DNA of 64,000 nt from Aquabacterium lacunae (GCF_004310865.1 NZ_SIXI01000006.1:62001-126000); one strand, 5' to 3'; shown: positions 52,227-63,045, numbered from the stretch's first letter. The notes: generated from the letters alone by a model not told the origin. Numbers and translations: made by a program.

Positions 52227-52862
52227 TCAAGGCAGCCAGAGCGTGAAGCAGGCGCCACCCGCGGGGTGGTCTGTCAGGCTCACGTGGCCACACTGCGCAC
52301 CAAGGGTGTGGGCCTTTGCCACGGCCTGTGACAGGGCTGTGCCCAGGCCCGTGCTGGTTCGTGCGTCGGTGGCGCCGCTTTGCAGCCCCGGTCCGTCGTC
52401 GGTGATGGTGAAGCGCAGCCCACCTTCGCTGACTGAGCAGCTCAGCTGAACGGTGGTGCGCGCAAAGCGTGTCGCGTTGTGCACCGCGGCGTCCAGGGCC
52501 AGCCGCAGCAGCCGGCGGTCGAAGTACCAGAAGGGTGGGGCGGTGTCGGCAGTGTGAGCGATCAGCCGGATGTCACGTCCCTCGGTCGCCAGGCGGCTTC
52601 GCCAGTGGCTCACCAGCGCATCGAGCAGCGCCTGGGGTGATTCGTCTTCGCACAGGGGGCGCAGTTCGCCGGCTTCCGCGGCGTACAGCGTCAGGAACTG
52701 CACGAACTCCTGCCGCAGGGCCTGGCAGTGGTGGTGCGCCTGCTGGCTGGCCTCTCGGTGTGCCTCGGGCGAGGGCAGGCAGGCCATGGCGGCCAGCTCC
52801 GCTTCCAGGCTGCCCAGCGCGTTCTTGAGGTCGTGGGCAATGAGGGCCAGGGCCTGGCTCAT
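52227..52862 (-). CDS. sensorless histidine kinase
   Basis: A 211-aa soluble protein that begins directly with the dimerisation/phosphorylation helix: MSQALALIAHDLKNALG, with His10 as the likely phosphate acceptor. The ATPase domain follows with N box DAAVHNATRF, G1 DDGPGL and G2 GLGTAL. There is no membrane or sensory domain. It lies 11 bases after the first receiver-TPR gene, so it probably phosphorylates one or both receiver proteins and takes its signal from a partner. Confidence 0.87.
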   Translation of the reverse strand: MSQALALIAHDLKNALGSLEAELAAMACLPSPEAHREASQQAHHHCQALRQEFVQFLTLYAAEAGELRPLCEDESPQALLDALVSHWRSRLATEGRDIRLIAHTADTAPPFWYFDRRLLRLALDAAVHNATRFARTTVQLSCSVSEGGLRFTITDDGPGLQSGATDARTSTGLGTALSQAVAKAHTLGAQCGHVSLTDHPAGGACFTLWLP

Positions 52863-52873
52863 GGTGGGCCTGT

Positions 52874-54514
52874 TCAGTGGATTTCGGCTTGTTCCAGGGC
52901 GCCCACGGTTTCGCGGAAGTAGCGGCGCATCGCGATCACGCGGTCATGGCCGGGCAGGAGCTTTTCCAGCCGGGTCAGGTAGGTGCGGATCCGGTCCATG
53001 CGGTCGGCGTTCAGGTCCTTCTTCAGGCGCAGCGCCATGCAGTTGATCTGAGCGGCCTGCAGCAGAACGCCTGTGTTCTCGGGGTAGTCGCGCACGGCCT
53101 GTTCGATCATGGCCACAGCGTCGTCGATCTGGCTGTCGCGCAGCAGCTTGCGGGCGTCGGCCACCTTGCGCTCCAGCCCCGCGGTGGCCGATTCGATCAC
53201 CGAGGCGATCTTGTCTTCGTGGCCGGTGTCGCGCAGGGCCTTGCCGATCATCTGCTTGATGCGCCGGTTTTCGTGGTCGGCGCTGATGGCGCTTTCCAGC
53301 AGCTTCATGCCGGCGTCTTCGTTGCCGCACATGATCTCGGCCTTGGCCAGCGCGACCGTGGCGAAGTCGGCCTTGCCCTTGCGCATGGTTTCGCGGGCGC
53401 GGGCCAGGGTCTTGAGGGCTGCATCGGTCTGCCCGGTGCTCAGTTCGGCCTGGGCCTGCACGGCCAGCGCGACCGAGCCAAAGCTGGGCGCCGACTTGAA
53501 GGCAGCCGCCGCCTCACCCAGCACCTTCAATGCTTCACCGCCTTGCCCCTGGTCGACAAGGGTCTGGGCCAGCAGCAGGCTGTCTTGCGGTTGCGCCACC
53601 ACCGACCCCTTGCTGGCTTTGGTGGCCTTGCTGAGGGCTTCGCGGGCGGTGTCGAGGTCGCCATTGCGGTAGGCGCTTTCGCCCAGGATGCGCTGGCGGC
53701 GCGCCGAGGGGATCACATTGGCGGCGTCACGCAGCACCCACATGGCGCCTTCGGGGTCTCCGGTGGCCTCCATGGCTTCTGCGATCACGTCGTAGGCCGC
53801 CACATTCTTCTCGCCTTCGCGGCTTTCGATGATGTCCTGGGCCAGTTGCCGGGCCTGTTCGAACTGGCCGGCGGCCTTGTGGGCCCGGGCCAGCCCCAGC
53901 TGCGCCCAGACCAGGTCGCGTCGCACCTCCAGGGCTGCGCGGTACACGGCCTTGGCGTCTTCATGGCGGCCGAGCTTGAGCAGCACCTGCCCCTTGCTTT
54001 GCAGGGCGCTCATGCCCCAGCGTCCCTTGGCTGCCAGCACCTTGTCGCACTCGGCCAGCGCGCCCGGCAGGTCATCGCGGGCCAGGCAGGTGTTGATGAC
54101 CAGCAGGGCATCGCGTTTTTCAAGCGACACCTTCAGGCGCTCTTCGATGTCGGTGGCCGTGCACGGCTTGAGCAGGTAGGCGTCGGGGTGTTGCTCGGTG
54201 GCGGCGGCCACCGATGAATAGCTGCTCTCGGCCGTGATCATGAAAAACAGGCTGTCGGGCGGCAGCAGCTGTTCCTCGCGCAGGTACTCGAACAGCTGCT
54301 GACCATCGGTCTTGGCGTTCAGGTTGTAGTCGCACAGGATCAGGTTGTACTTGCGTGCCCGCACCAGCCGCACGGCATCTTCGGGGGTGGCACACACCTC
54401 GACCTTGCTGATGCCGATGAGTGCCAGGTGTCCGCGCAGCGTGCTTTGCTGCGTGGCCATGTCATCGATGACCAGGGCGGTGAGGTTCGAATACGGTGTG
54501 ACGACAGTGGCCAT
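52874..54514 (-). CDS. response regulator with TPR output (REC-TPR 1)
   Basis: A 546-aa protein. The receiver domain (residues 10-125) has the acidic pair D17-D18, phosphoacceptor D62 (LILCDYNL), T94 and K116 (LLKP). The rest is helical repeats of TPR type (for example WAQLGLARAHKAAGQFEQA), about 400 residues. No DNA-binding or enzymatic domain is visible, so output should be by protein contact. The kinase gene follows after 11 bases. It is a paralogue of the next gene upstream. Confidence 0.88.
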   Translation of the reverse strand: MATVVTPYSNLTALVIDDMATQQSTLRGHLALIGISKVEVCATPEDAVRLVRARKYNLILCDYNLNAKTDGQQLFEYLREEQLLPPDSLFFMITAESSYSSVAAATEQHPDAYLLKPCTATDIEERLKVSLEKRDALLVINTCLARDDLPGALAECDKVLAAKGRWGMSALQSKGQVLLKLGRHEDAKAVYRAALEVRRDLVWAQLGLARAHKAAGQFEQARQLAQDIIESREGEKNVAAYDVIAEAMEATGDPEGAMWVLRDAANVIPSARRQRILGESAYRNGDLDTAREALSKATKASKGSVVAQPQDSLLLAQTLVDQGQGGEALKVLGEAAAAFKSAPSFGSVALAVQAQAELSTGQTDAALKTLARARETMRKGKADFATVALAKAEIMCGNEDAGMKLLESAISADHENRRIKQMIGKALRDTGHEDKIASVIESATAGLERKVADARKLLRDSQIDDAVAMIEQAVRDYPENTGVLLQAAQINCMALRLKKDLNADRMDRIRTYLTRLEKLLPGHDRVIAMRRYFRETVGALEQAEIH

Positions 54515-54642
54515 GGTTCAACACATTCCCGGATGAAACTGCGTGCTTTCAGAGCCGTTCGTCAACTTCACCGAGCGGCGCCACGCGGAGACCCCTGGCC
54601 TCCGGTTCGTTTCATATCGGAAGATGCACGCCCGAACTTGAA

Positions 54643-56286
54643 TCAGGCGCGCAGGCGCAGCTCGCCCGGCATCCTTTTCCCATGGCGAAACAGTGGCGGC
54701 AGGGTGTCGGTGGGGCAGCGTGCGGCCTGCAGTTCGCGCAGGCGCTCAATCAGCGTGCCGGGCAAGGCGAGCGCTGTGGCGTGCCGCTGGTAGATGGCAT
54801 CGGCCAGTTCGACCAGCCGCACATTCAGGGTCTCGCGCGCCCGGTTCAGCAGCAACTCCAGGGCTTGCTGGGCCTGACCTGCCAGGGAATGGCTCAGGGC
54901 CTGCTCGGCCATCTGGCGGGTGTCGCGGTGCTGGGCAGTGAACACATCGCGCAACTCCGGTTGCGCTGCGCTGGCCAGTTCCAGCAGCGTGGTGCTGGTC
55001 TGGCTGTGACAGAAGCGCTGCGCCAGCCGAGTGGCCCAGTCGCGCTGTTCTGGCAGGCACACGCCGTGGTTCAACAGGCGGGTCATCAGCGACGCCGCGT
55101 TGCAACCGGCCTCCAGGTCAAAGTCGGCCAGCATCTGGTCGGCCATGTACAAGCGCGCGCTTTCGATCGCCTGGCGGGTGTCTCGCGCCTGCAATCCCGT
55201 CAGCGCCAGCAGCAGGTGCGATTGGCGCAGCCGCCTGCCCAGGTCATCAGGGTCGTCGTCAAACACTTCCATCAGGGCCTTGTGGGCCTGCTGAAGTGCG
55301 GCCGGCTGTGCCGCGTCAAAGGACATCAGGCCCTGCAGCACCAGCGTCTGGGTGTCAAAGAGCTTGCCGCCGCCGTCGCTCAAGGCGCTGAGTTGCTGGG
55401 CTTTGCGCAGCGTCTGGCGCGCCAGTTCGTGCTGGCCCAGGTAAAAGGCCAGGCTGCCCACCTTTTGCAGCCTGGGGATCGACTGCGGGGTCAGCTCCAC
55501 CGCCTTGTGACAGGTGTCCAGGGCCAGGGGCAGCTGCCCGGCCTCCAGCTGGGCCCGGGCCAGGATGTCGAAGGCGTCCACGCACTCGGGTTGCTCGGCG
55601 GTCAGCTGGTGCAGTTGCTCGGCGGCACGTCGGTGCTGACCTTGTTCGATCTGGGCGCGTGCCACGCCCATGCGCGCCCAGGGCACGGCCTGGTGCTCGC
55701 ACACGGCACTGAACATTTCCTGCGCTTCGGTGTGGCGGCGCAGGCGAAGCATCAGTTCTGCGCCGATGCGGGCCGCATACAGCCAGTAGGCCTTGCGCGC
55801 GTGGAAGCGCTCCACGCACAGCTGGGCTGCGCGTTCCAGGTCTCGCTGCCCGATGGCCTGGAAGATGTCGGCCAGGGCTTCCTTGCGCAAGCGGATCAAG
55901 ATCAGCCGTTCGCTCAGGTCGGCCAGCCGATGGGGCTTGAGCAGGTAGCTGTCCAGTGCCGATTCGGCCGCTTCGGCCACCCGGTGGTAACTGTTTTCGG
56001 CCGTGACCATGACCACGCTGGTCGACAGTGGCAGCAGGTTGGCCTGGCGCATTTCTTCGATCAGCTGCTGGCCCGAGCCCCGTTGCCCTTCGAAGTGGTA
56101 GTCACAGAGCAGGATGTCATAGCGGCGTGTGCGCAGCAGGCGGCGGGCGTCGCTGAGCAGGCTGGTCGCCGTGATGTCGGGGATGTTGAGGGTCTGCAGC
56201 ATGCGCACGAGGGCGTTGCGCGAGCCGGTGTGGGGGTCGATCACGAGGGCGCTGGCGCGGCCCAGGTCTGAGTCGATCAGTGCCAT
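54643..56286 (-). CDS. response regulator with TPR output (REC-TPR 2)
   Basis: A 547-aa paralogue of REC-TPR 1. The receiver has D62 in ILLCDYHFE, Thr in MVTAENS and Lys in LLKP. One of the two acidic pocket residues is missing: the sequence is VIDPHTG, so Pro18 stands where Asp is normal. The TPR-like region follows (WARMGVARAQIEQGQHRRAAEQ and similar). AGGAAAAG before ATG 56286 supports this start over a longer upstream frame. It is separated from REC-TPR 1 by 128 bases and from dnaJ by a terminator. Confidence 0.87.
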   Translation of the reverse strand: MALIDSDLGRASALVIDPHTGSRNALVRMLQTLNIPDITATSLLSDARRLLRTRRYDILLCDYHFEGQRGSGQQLIEEMRQANLLPLSTSVVMVTAENSYHRVAEAAESALDSYLLKPHRLADLSERLILIRLRKEALADIFQAIGQRDLERAAQLCVERFHARKAYWLYAARIGAELMLRLRRHTEAQEMFSAVCEHQAVPWARMGVARAQIEQGQHRRAAEQLHQLTAEQPECVDAFDILARAQLEAGQLPLALDTCHKAVELTPQSIPRLQKVGSLAFYLGQHELARQTLRKAQQLSALSDGGGKLFDTQTLVLQGLMSFDAAQPAALQQAHKALMEVFDDDPDDLGRRLRQSHLLLALTGLQARDTRQAIESARLYMADQMLADFDLEAGCNAASLMTRLLNHGVCLPEQRDWATRLAQRFCHSQTSTTLLELASAAQPELRDVFTAQHRDTRQMAEQALSHSLAGQAQQALELLLNRARETLNVRLVELADAIYQRHATALALPGTLIERLRELQAARCPTDTLPPLFRHGKRMPGELRLRA

Positions 56287-56395
56287 GGTCTTTTCCTGAA
56301 GGTTCCAACGAACCGGTGCCATGGAGTCCGGTGTCCGGATATCGGTGGGCCGCCAGGAAAACTGAGGGGTGTTCCGCAAAAAGCTGCGCGCAAAG

Positions 56396-56419
56396 AAAAA
56401 GGCCGGACGGGCCGGCCTT
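56396..56419 (-). terminator. Rho-independent terminator after dnaJ
   Basis: On the minus strand AAGGCCGG (56419-56412) pairs with CCGGCCTT (56406-56399) across five bases, then TTT. It ends the grpE-dnaK-dnaJ unit and gives REC-TPR 2 its own transcription start. Confidence 0.88.
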
Positions 56420-56439
56420 GGGTGTGGACGATTTCAGCG

Positions 56440-57579
<1,140 letters not shown>

Positions 57580-57604
57580 GATGGGTGTGTCCTGATCCGA
57601 CAAA

Positions 57605-57642
57605 GGCACAGGGCATGAGCCGGGGGCTCACACGCCTGTGCC
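57605..57642 (-). promoter_or_regulatory. two-tier hairpin between dnaK and dnaJ
   Basis: On the minus strand GGCACAGG pairs with CCTGTGCC, and inside it TGAGCC pairs with GGCTCA around a CCC loop. Three Ts follow the stem. It may lower dnaJ expression relative to dnaK or stabilise the dnaK 3' end. Confidence 0.6.
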
Positions 57643-57663
57643 TGGGAAAGGAGGGAAGGGTGA

Positions 57664-59613
57664 TCAGTCCTTCTTGACTTCCTTGAACTCGGCGTCGACC
57701 ACGTTGTCGTCGGCAGGCTTGGCCGAGGCACCTGCATCGGCAGCACCCGCAGCTTCCGCGCCAGCGGCACCGGCTGCACCTTGTGCGGCCTGCATGTCGG
57801 CGTACATCTTCTCGCCCAGCTTCTGCGAAGCGGTCATCAGGGCGTTGGTCTTGGCCTCGATGTCGTCCTTGTCATCACCCTTGAGGGCTTCTTCGACGTC
57901 CTTGATCGCGGCTTCGATCTTGTCCTTCTCGCCAGCGTCCAGCTTGTCTCCGTACTCGGTCAGCGACTTGCGCACGCTGTGCACCAGGCCATCGCCCTGG
58001 TTCTTGGCCTGCACCAGTTCCAGCTTCTTCTTGTCTTCGGCGGCGTTGAGCTCGGCGTCCTTGACCATTTTCTGGATCTCGTCTTCCGACAAGCCCGAGT
58101 TGGCCTTGATGGTGATCTTGTTTTCCTTGCCGGTTCCCTTGTCCTTGGCCGACACGTGCAGGATGCCGTTGGCGTCGATGTCGAAGGTCACTTCGATCTG
58201 GGGGATGCCACGCGGTGCGGGCGGGATGCCTTCGAGGTTGAACTCGCCCAGCATCTTGTTGCCGGCGGCCATCTCGCGTTCGCCCTGGAAGACCTTGATG
58301 GTCACGGCCGGCTGGTTGTCGTCGGCGGTGGAGAAGGTCTGAGCAAACTTGGTCGGGATGGTCGTGTTCTTGCTGATCATCTTGGTCATGACGCCGCCCA
58401 TGGTCTCGATGCCCAGAGACAGCGGGCTCACATCCAGCAGCAGCACGTCGGTGCGGTCACCCGACAGCACCTGGCCCTGCACGGCAGCGCCCACGGCCAC
58501 GGCTTCGTCAGGGTTGACGTCCTTGCGGGGGTCCTTGCCGAAGAATTCCTTGACCTTCTCCTGCACCTTGGGCATGCGGGTCATGCCGCCCACCAGGATC
58601 ACGTCGTCGATGTCACCCACGGCCACGCCAGCGTCCTTGATGGCGGTGCGGCAGGGGGCGATGGTGCGCTCGATCAGCTCTTCGACCAGGCTTTCCAGCT
58701 TGGCGCGGGTCAGCTTGATGTTCAGGTGCTTCGGGCCGGTGGCGTCAGCGGTGATGTAGGGCAGGTTGACGTCGGTCTGCGACGAGTTCGACAGCTCGAT
58801 TTTGGCCTTTTCAGCGGCTTCCTTCAGGCGCTGCAGGGCCAGCACGTCCTTCGTCAGGTCAACGCCCTGTTCCTTCTTGAACTCGGCGATGATGAAGTCG
58901 ATGATGCGCTGGTCGAAGTCTTCGCCGCCCAGGAAGGTGTCGCCGTTGGTCGACAGCACTTCGAACTGCTTTTCGCCATCGACATCAGCGATTTCGATGA
59001 TGGACACGTCGAAGGTGCCGCCGCCCAGGTCGTACACGGCGATCTTGCGGTCACCCGAGCCGACCTTGTCCAGGCCGAAGGCCAGGGCCGCGGCGGTGGG
59101 TTCGTTGATGATGCGCTTGACGTCCAGACCCGCAATGCGGCCAGCGTCCTTGGTGGCTTGGCGCTGGGCGTCGTTGAAGTAGGCGGGCACCGTGATGACG
59201 GCCTCGGTGACTTCTTCACCCAGGTAGTCTTCGGCCGTCTTCTTCATCTTGCGCAGCACTTCGGCCGACACTTGCGGCGGTGCCATCTTCTTGCCGCGCA
59301 CTTCCACCCAGGCGTCACCGTTGTCGGCCGCAGCGATGGAGTAGGGCATCAGGTCGATGTCCTTTTGCACTTCCTTTTCGGTGAACTTGCGACCGATCAG
59401 GCGCTTGACCGCGTACAGCGTGTTCTTGGGGTTGGTCACGGCCTGGCGCTTGGCCGAAGCGCCCACCAGGATCTCACCGTCTTCCTGGTAAGCAATGATG
59501 GAAGGGGTGGTGCGAGCGCCTTCGCTGTTCTCGATCACCTTGGTGGTGTTGCCTTCCATGATGGCCACGCACGAGTTGGTGGTGCCCAGGTCGATGCCAA
59601 TGATCTTGCCCAT
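57664..59613 (-). CDS. dnaK: chaperone protein DnaK (Hsp70)
   Basis: A 649-aa Hsp70. The ATPase opens [18 protein letters not shown], with further signatures [13 protein letters not shown] and [14 protein letters not shown]. The linker [18 protein letters not shown] leads to the substrate domain. The C-terminal tail is Ala/Gly-rich and ends with [18 protein letters not shown] lies before the ATG. grpE is 144 bases upstream and dnaJ 84 bases downstream. Confidence 0.99.
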   Translation of the reverse strand: MGKIIGIDLGTTNSCVAIMEGNTTKVIENSEGARTTPSIIAYQEDGEILVGASAKRQAVTNPKNTLYAVKRLIGRKFTEKEVQKDIDLMPYSIAAADNGDAWVEVRGKKMAPPQVSAEVLRKMKKTAEDYLGEEVTEAVITVPAYFNDAQRQATKDAGRIAGLDVKRIINEPTAAALAFGLDKVGSGDRKIAVYDLGGGTFDVSIIEIADVDGEKQFEVLSTNGDTFLGGEDFDQRIIDFIIAEFKKEQGVDLTKDVLALQRLKEAAEKAKIELSNSSQTDVNLPYITADATGPKHLNIKLTRAKLESLVEELIERTIAPCRTAIKDAGVAVGDIDDVILVGGMTRMPKVQEKVKEFFGKDPRKDVNPDEAVAVGAAVQGQVLSGDRTDVLLLDVSPLSLGIETMGGVMTKMISKNTTIPTKFAQTFSTADDNQPAVTIKVFQGEREMAAGNKMLGEFNLEGIPPAPRGIPQIEVTFDIDANGILHVSAKDKGTGKENKITIKANSGLSEDEIQKMVKDAELNAAEDKKKLELVQAKNQGDGLVHSVRKSLTEYGDKLDAGEKDKIEAAIKDVEEALKGDDKDDIEAKTNALMTASQKLGEKMYADMQAAQGAAGAAGAEAAGAADAGASAKPADDNVVDAEFKEVKKD

Positions 59614-59695
59614 TTGAATATCTCCTAATGTCGGTTTGCGGGGCCTGGCCCGCGCTTGATGCTGTATCTGCGTTGCCAGCCGGGTTTTTCAAGGG

Positions 59696-59714
59696 GCCTG
59701 AACGCAGTTCAGGC
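59696..59714. repeat. perfect hairpin between grpE and dnaK
   Basis: GCCTGAAC (59696-59703), loop GCA, GTTCAGGC (59707-59714). On the minus strand it is followed within three bases by CTTGAAA, a sigma-32 -35-like word, but I see no matching -10 box. It may be a weak grpE terminator or a processing site. Confidence 0.5.
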
Positions 59715-59757
59715 GCACTTTTTGAAATGGCCCGGGGGCGGCTTGTGCTGAATCAAA

Positions 59758-60294
59758 TCACTTGGGGGCGGCCACGGTCACCAGGGCCGGACGCAGCACG
59801 CGGTCGGCGATGGAGTAACCCTTTTGCAGCACGCCCACGACGGTGTTGGCTTCCTGATCGGCCGGCACCATGCTGATGGCCTGGTGCTGGTGGGGGTCGA
59901 ATTTCGTGCCGGCGGCCGGGTTGATCTCGAGCACCTTGTTGCGCTCGAGCGCCGAAGCCAGCTGGCGCAGGGTGGCGTGCACGCCTTCCAGCACGGTTTC
60001 CACCGGGGTGTCGGGCTTGGCGGCGTGGGTGGCGATGGCGGCTTCCATGCTGTCCTTGACGGGCAGCAGGCTTTCCGCGAACGATTCCACTGCGAACTTG
60101 CGGGCCTTGGAGATCTCGTCTTCGGCTCGACGGCGGATGTTTTCGGCCTCGGCCTTGGCGCGCAGGTAGGCGTCAGAGACTTCAGTGTGCTTGGCCTGCA
60201 GTTCGGCCAGCTGCTGCTCGACGCTCAGGGGGGCGCTGTCGGCGCCCTGTTGGTCGGCGGCCTGGGTGTCGGGGGTGCTGGGCGTGTCGCTCAT
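59758..60294 (-). CDS. grpE: nucleotide exchange factor GrpE
   Basis: A 178-aa dimeric co-chaperone that releases ADP from DnaK. A long N-terminal coiled coil ([28 protein letters not shown], about residues 28-55) leads to the C-terminal beta domain with [12 protein letters not shown] and the family ending [17 protein letters not shown]. The start is [11 protein letters not shown] (60294). A sigma-32-type promoter lies about 40-60 bases upstream. Confidence 0.97.
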   Translation of the reverse strand: MSDTPSTPDTQAADQQGADSAPLSVEQQLAELQAKHTEVSDAYLRAKAEAENIRRRAEDEISKARKFAVESFAESLLPVKDSMEAAIATHAAKPDTPVETVLEGVHATLRQLASALERNKVLEINPAAGTKFDPHQHQAISMVPADQEANTVVGVLQKGYSIADRVLRPALVTVAAPK

Positions 60295-60330
60295 CACGAA
60301 AACTCGGGTTGGAATTGAAAACCCTGCTGA

Positions 60331-60357
60331 ATTTGGGGCGATGCCCGGGGTTTCAAG
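60331..60357 (-). promoter_or_regulatory. sigma-32 (RpoH) type heat-shock promoter of grpE-dnaK-dnaJ
   Basis: On the minus strand CTTGAA (60357-60352), 13 bases, then CCCCAAAT (60338-60331). The consensus is CTTGAA-N13/14-CCCCATnT, so the match is nearly full. The transcript would start around 60324. No CIRCE operator is seen. Confidence 0.8.
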
Positions 60358-60376
60358 AGGGGGTGTGAAATTTTTT

Positions 60377-60841
60377 TCAGGACAGGTCGTCGGCGCTGGC
60401 CGACCACCGCTGCCAGTCGGCCAGCTGGCGGCGGTCGCGCTTGGTCGGGCGGCCATGTTCGAGGGCGCTGGACGGCTCGACCCCCTGGCGGCGCTGCTCG
60501 GCCCAGGCCTGACGGCGCTGGAGGCTGGCGTCGGTTTCCCGGTACAGGCGCTGGGCCTGAGGGGCCGGCCCGCGGATGGTGCTCAGGGCCAGCACTTCCA
60601 CCGTGCGCACCAGGCCGCCGGTCTGGCGGATCTCGACCTCGTCGCCCGTGCGAAGTTCGCGCGAGGCCTTGGCCACCTGGCCATTCACCGACACGCGGCC
60701 TTTGTCGATGTCTTCGGCGGCCAGGCTGCGCGTTTTGTGGAAACGGGCCGCCCACAACCACTTGTCGACCCGCAGACGGTCGGTCTGGCCTGGCAGGTCG
60801 GGCAGGTCAGGCTGAGGAGCGTGTGGGTCGCGGTGGGGCAT
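60377..60841 (-). CDS. hslR: S4-domain RNA-binding heat shock protein Hsp15
   Basis: A 154-aa protein with an S4 RNA-binding domain near the N-terminus ([32 protein letters not shown], residues 22-53, region only). Hsp15 binds stalled 50S subunits with attached nascent chains. The C-terminal third is Arg/Gln-rich. It lies directly upstream of grpE on the same strand, so stalled-ribosome rescue and chaperone genes are side by side. Other S4 proteins are less likely given length and context. Confidence 0.88.
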   Translation of the reverse strand: MPHRDPHAPQPDLPDLPGQTDRLRVDKWLWAARFHKTRSLAAEDIDKGRVSVNGQVAKASRELRTGDEVEIRQTGGLVRTVEVLALSTIRGPAPQAQRLYRETDASLQRRQAWAEQRRQGVEPSSALEHGRPTKRDRRQLADWQRWSASADDLS

Positions 60842-60889
60842 GCAGGCGTGACTTTATCAAAGGCCTCAGGCATGGGCCCCCGCCGGGCC

Positions 60890-62998
60890 TCAGGTGCCTG
60901 CAGCGGTGTGTCGCCCCTGCTTCACCTGCCGCACCACCCAGCGTGCCGGGTCGAGCGCGTCGCGCAGGTCGGCCTCCACCGGGCAGGGGCTGCCTGTCAC
61001 CCAGTGGGCCAGCAGGTCGCCCGCCAAGGCAGCCCAGGTGATGCCGCGTGAGCCCAGCCCCCCCAGCACGAACAGGCCGCCGTGCGCGTTGCGCTCTCGG
61101 GGCACCATGCGGGGCTGGTCCAGGCGCGCGCGGGCGGGCAGGGCTTGCAGGCGCTCCCATGACCAGGGCAGGGCGCCCACCAGGGGCAATCGGTCCGGCG
61201 TGGTGGCCCGCCATTGGGTGCGGCCACTCAGGCCATCGAGGGCGGCGTGCTGGGCGTCGCCTTGCCAGGCGCCCAGGCGGGCGGCTTGTTGCAGGTTGTG
61301 GCGGTGGTCGGCGTCACGCACCGAGGGGTCGTCGTCCTGGTGCTGGCTGGTGGCGCCACACAGCAGGCTGCCATCCGGCAGGCTCAAGGCGTAGCCCTGG
61401 CCGGCCACGGGCTGGTGCAGCCGAGCCACGCAGGCGTCAGGGGGCAGGTGCGTGATCTGGCCGCGCACTTTGCCGCCCGGCAGCGCGAAGCCGGCCTGGT
61501 CGGAAGGCAAGGTGGCCACCAGGGCGCCCAGCGCGTGGGCATTGGCCAGCACCACGCTGCCCATGCCTTGCAACCAGGGCTCGGCCTGGCCTTCACTGCG
61601 CAGGGCCCAGCCCGATTCTGCGCGGTGCAGGCCGCTCACCCGCCGGCCGGGGTGCCAGTGCAGTCGGCCTGTGGTCTGGGCCGACTGAAGGAAGGCCCGC
61701 GCGTAATGGGGCGGTGACAGCCAGCCCCCCTGGTCGAACTGCCAGCCGCCAGACGGCGTGTGGCACCCGACGGTGTGGGCAGCCTGCGCCACCGGCTGCC
61801 AGTGCACGAAGCTGTCGGGCAAACCCAGGCTTTGCAGCAGGGCCTGGGCCTCGCCGTCAGGCAGCTCGTCCAGGCGCATCAAGCCCGTGGCCTGACCGGG
61901 CACCAGGCCCTGGGCCATCCAGGCACCAGCCACCTGGGCCGTGCGCAGGGCCGCAGCGCGGTAGGCGCGCGCGTGCACGCCATCTTCTCCGTGCAGGATG
62001 GCGTGGAACATGCCGCCAGGGTTGCCCGACGCCAGGGTGGCGGGTTCGGCTTGCGCGTCGATCAGGTGCACCTGCCAGCCCTGGCGGGTCAGGGCCCAGG
62101 CGGCGGCGCAACCTGCCAGACCGGCGCCCACCACGGCCACGGTGCGGTGAGCCGCATCGGGCTCTGCCCACAGGCCGCCAGCGGGCGGTGCTGCCACATG
62201 GCGAGGCTCGAAGCGTGCCGAGACCATGTCGCGCTTGCTGCCATGGCCCTGGCGTCGCTCGATCACGAAGCCCGCCTTGGTCAGGGTGTCTCGCATGGGC
62301 CGGGCCACGCTCCAGGTGGCAGCCATGGCGCCGGGGGCGGCCAGCCGGTCCAAGCGGCCCAGCCAGCGTGCATCCCACATGTCCGGGTTCTTCGCGGGTG
62401 AGAAGCCGTCCAGGTAGAAGCTGTCCACCTGGGCCATCAGGCTGGGGATCAGGTCGTGCACATCGCCCAGACCCAGCATCAACCGCACCTGGCCTGCAGC
62501 ACCACCTGGCGTGCGCTCGGCCACTTCAAAGTCGATGGTGTGCCAGCCAGGTGTCAGCACGGGCCATTGGGCCACCAGGCGTGCGGCCAGTTCGGTGCGG
62601 GCTACTTCCCAGTCGGGCATGGGTTCATCGGGGGCGTGTGCCGACCTCGCATGCACATCGCGCAGTTGCTGCGCGCTCAGTGGGTGCTTCTCGATGGAAA
62701 TGAACACCAGCTGCTCGCAGCGCTGGGGGTCTTGCCGCCACGCTTGCCAGGTGGCCAGGAAGTTGTTGCCCAGCCCGAAGCCGGTTTCCAGGATCACGAA
62801 GCGCGTGCGCCCCTGCCAGCGGGCTGGCAGGTCATTGCCGGCCAGGAACACGTGGCGTGACTGTGACCAGGCGCCTGCGTCCGAGTGGTACAGGTCGTCG
62901 TAGTGGGGCGAGTAGGGGATCCGCGGGTCGTGCCCGCGGGGGCTTTTGCCCAGGGTGGCCAGTGTGAGGGGGCGGCGAGCGGTCATGAGGGCCTGCAT
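60890..62998 (-). CDS. mnmC: bifunctional tRNA (mnm5s2U34) methyltransferase/FAD oxidoreductase MnmC
   Basis: Completes the mnm5s2U wobble modification in tRNA. It has 702 aa. The N-terminal methyltransferase (residues 1-250) has FVILETGFGLGNNFLATW and SFYLDGFSPAKNPDMW. The C-terminal FAD domain starts with VAVVGAGLAGCAAAWAL. The start is ATG 62998 or ATG 62986 (MTARRP); I use the first. That codon lies in the 3' arm of an inverted repeat. hslR follows 48 bases downstream. Confidence 0.92.
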   Translation of the reverse strand: MQALMTARRPLTLATLGKSPRGHDPRIPYSPHYDDLYHSDAGAWSQSRHVFLAGNDLPARWQGRTRFVILETGFGLGNNFLATWQAWRQDPQRCEQLVFISIEKHPLSAQQLRDVHARSAHAPDEPMPDWEVARTELAARLVAQWPVLTPGWHTIDFEVAERTPGGAAGQVRLMLGLGDVHDLIPSLMAQVDSFYLDGFSPAKNPDMWDARWLGRLDRLAAPGAMAATWSVARPMRDTLTKAGFVIERRQGHGSKRDMVSARFEPRHVAAPPAGGLWAEPDAAHRTVAVVGAGLAGCAAAWALTRQGWQVHLIDAQAEPATLASGNPGGMFHAILHGEDGVHARAYRAAALRTAQVAGAWMAQGLVPGQATGLMRLDELPDGEAQALLQSLGLPDSFVHWQPVAQAAHTVGCHTPSGGWQFDQGGWLSPPHYARAFLQSAQTTGRLHWHPGRRVSGLHRAESGWALRSEGQAEPWLQGMGSVVLANAHALGALVATLPSDQAGFALPGGKVRGQITHLPPDACVARLHQPVAGQGYALSLPDGSLLCGATSQHQDDDPSVRDADHRHNLQQAARLGAWQGDAQHAALDGLSGRTQWRATTPDRLPLVGALPWSWERLQALPARARLDQPRMVPRERNAHGGLFVLGGLGSRGITWAALAGDLLAHWVTGSPCPVEADLRDALDPARWVVRQVKQGRHTAAGT

Positions 62999-63014
62999 CT
63001 TAATGAATGCAGGC
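62991..63014 (-). promoter_or_regulatory. inverted repeat containing the mnmC start codon
   Basis: On the minus strand GCCTGCAT (63014-63007) pairs perfectly with ATGCAGGC (62998-62991) across the loop TCATTAAG. The ATG that opens the 3' arm is the proposed mnmC start. It could also be a stem-loop ending bdhA, but no T-run follows. Confidence 0.5.
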
Positions 63015-63045
63015 CGCCTGCCATGGCCTGTCGCTCTGGAGCGGC

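Noticed and set aside
60295..60376. A CIRCE operator for HrcA before grpE
   Set aside because: No TTAGCACTC-N9-GAGTGCTAA-like repeat is present and no hrcA gene lies nearby; the sigma-32-type promoter explains regulation.
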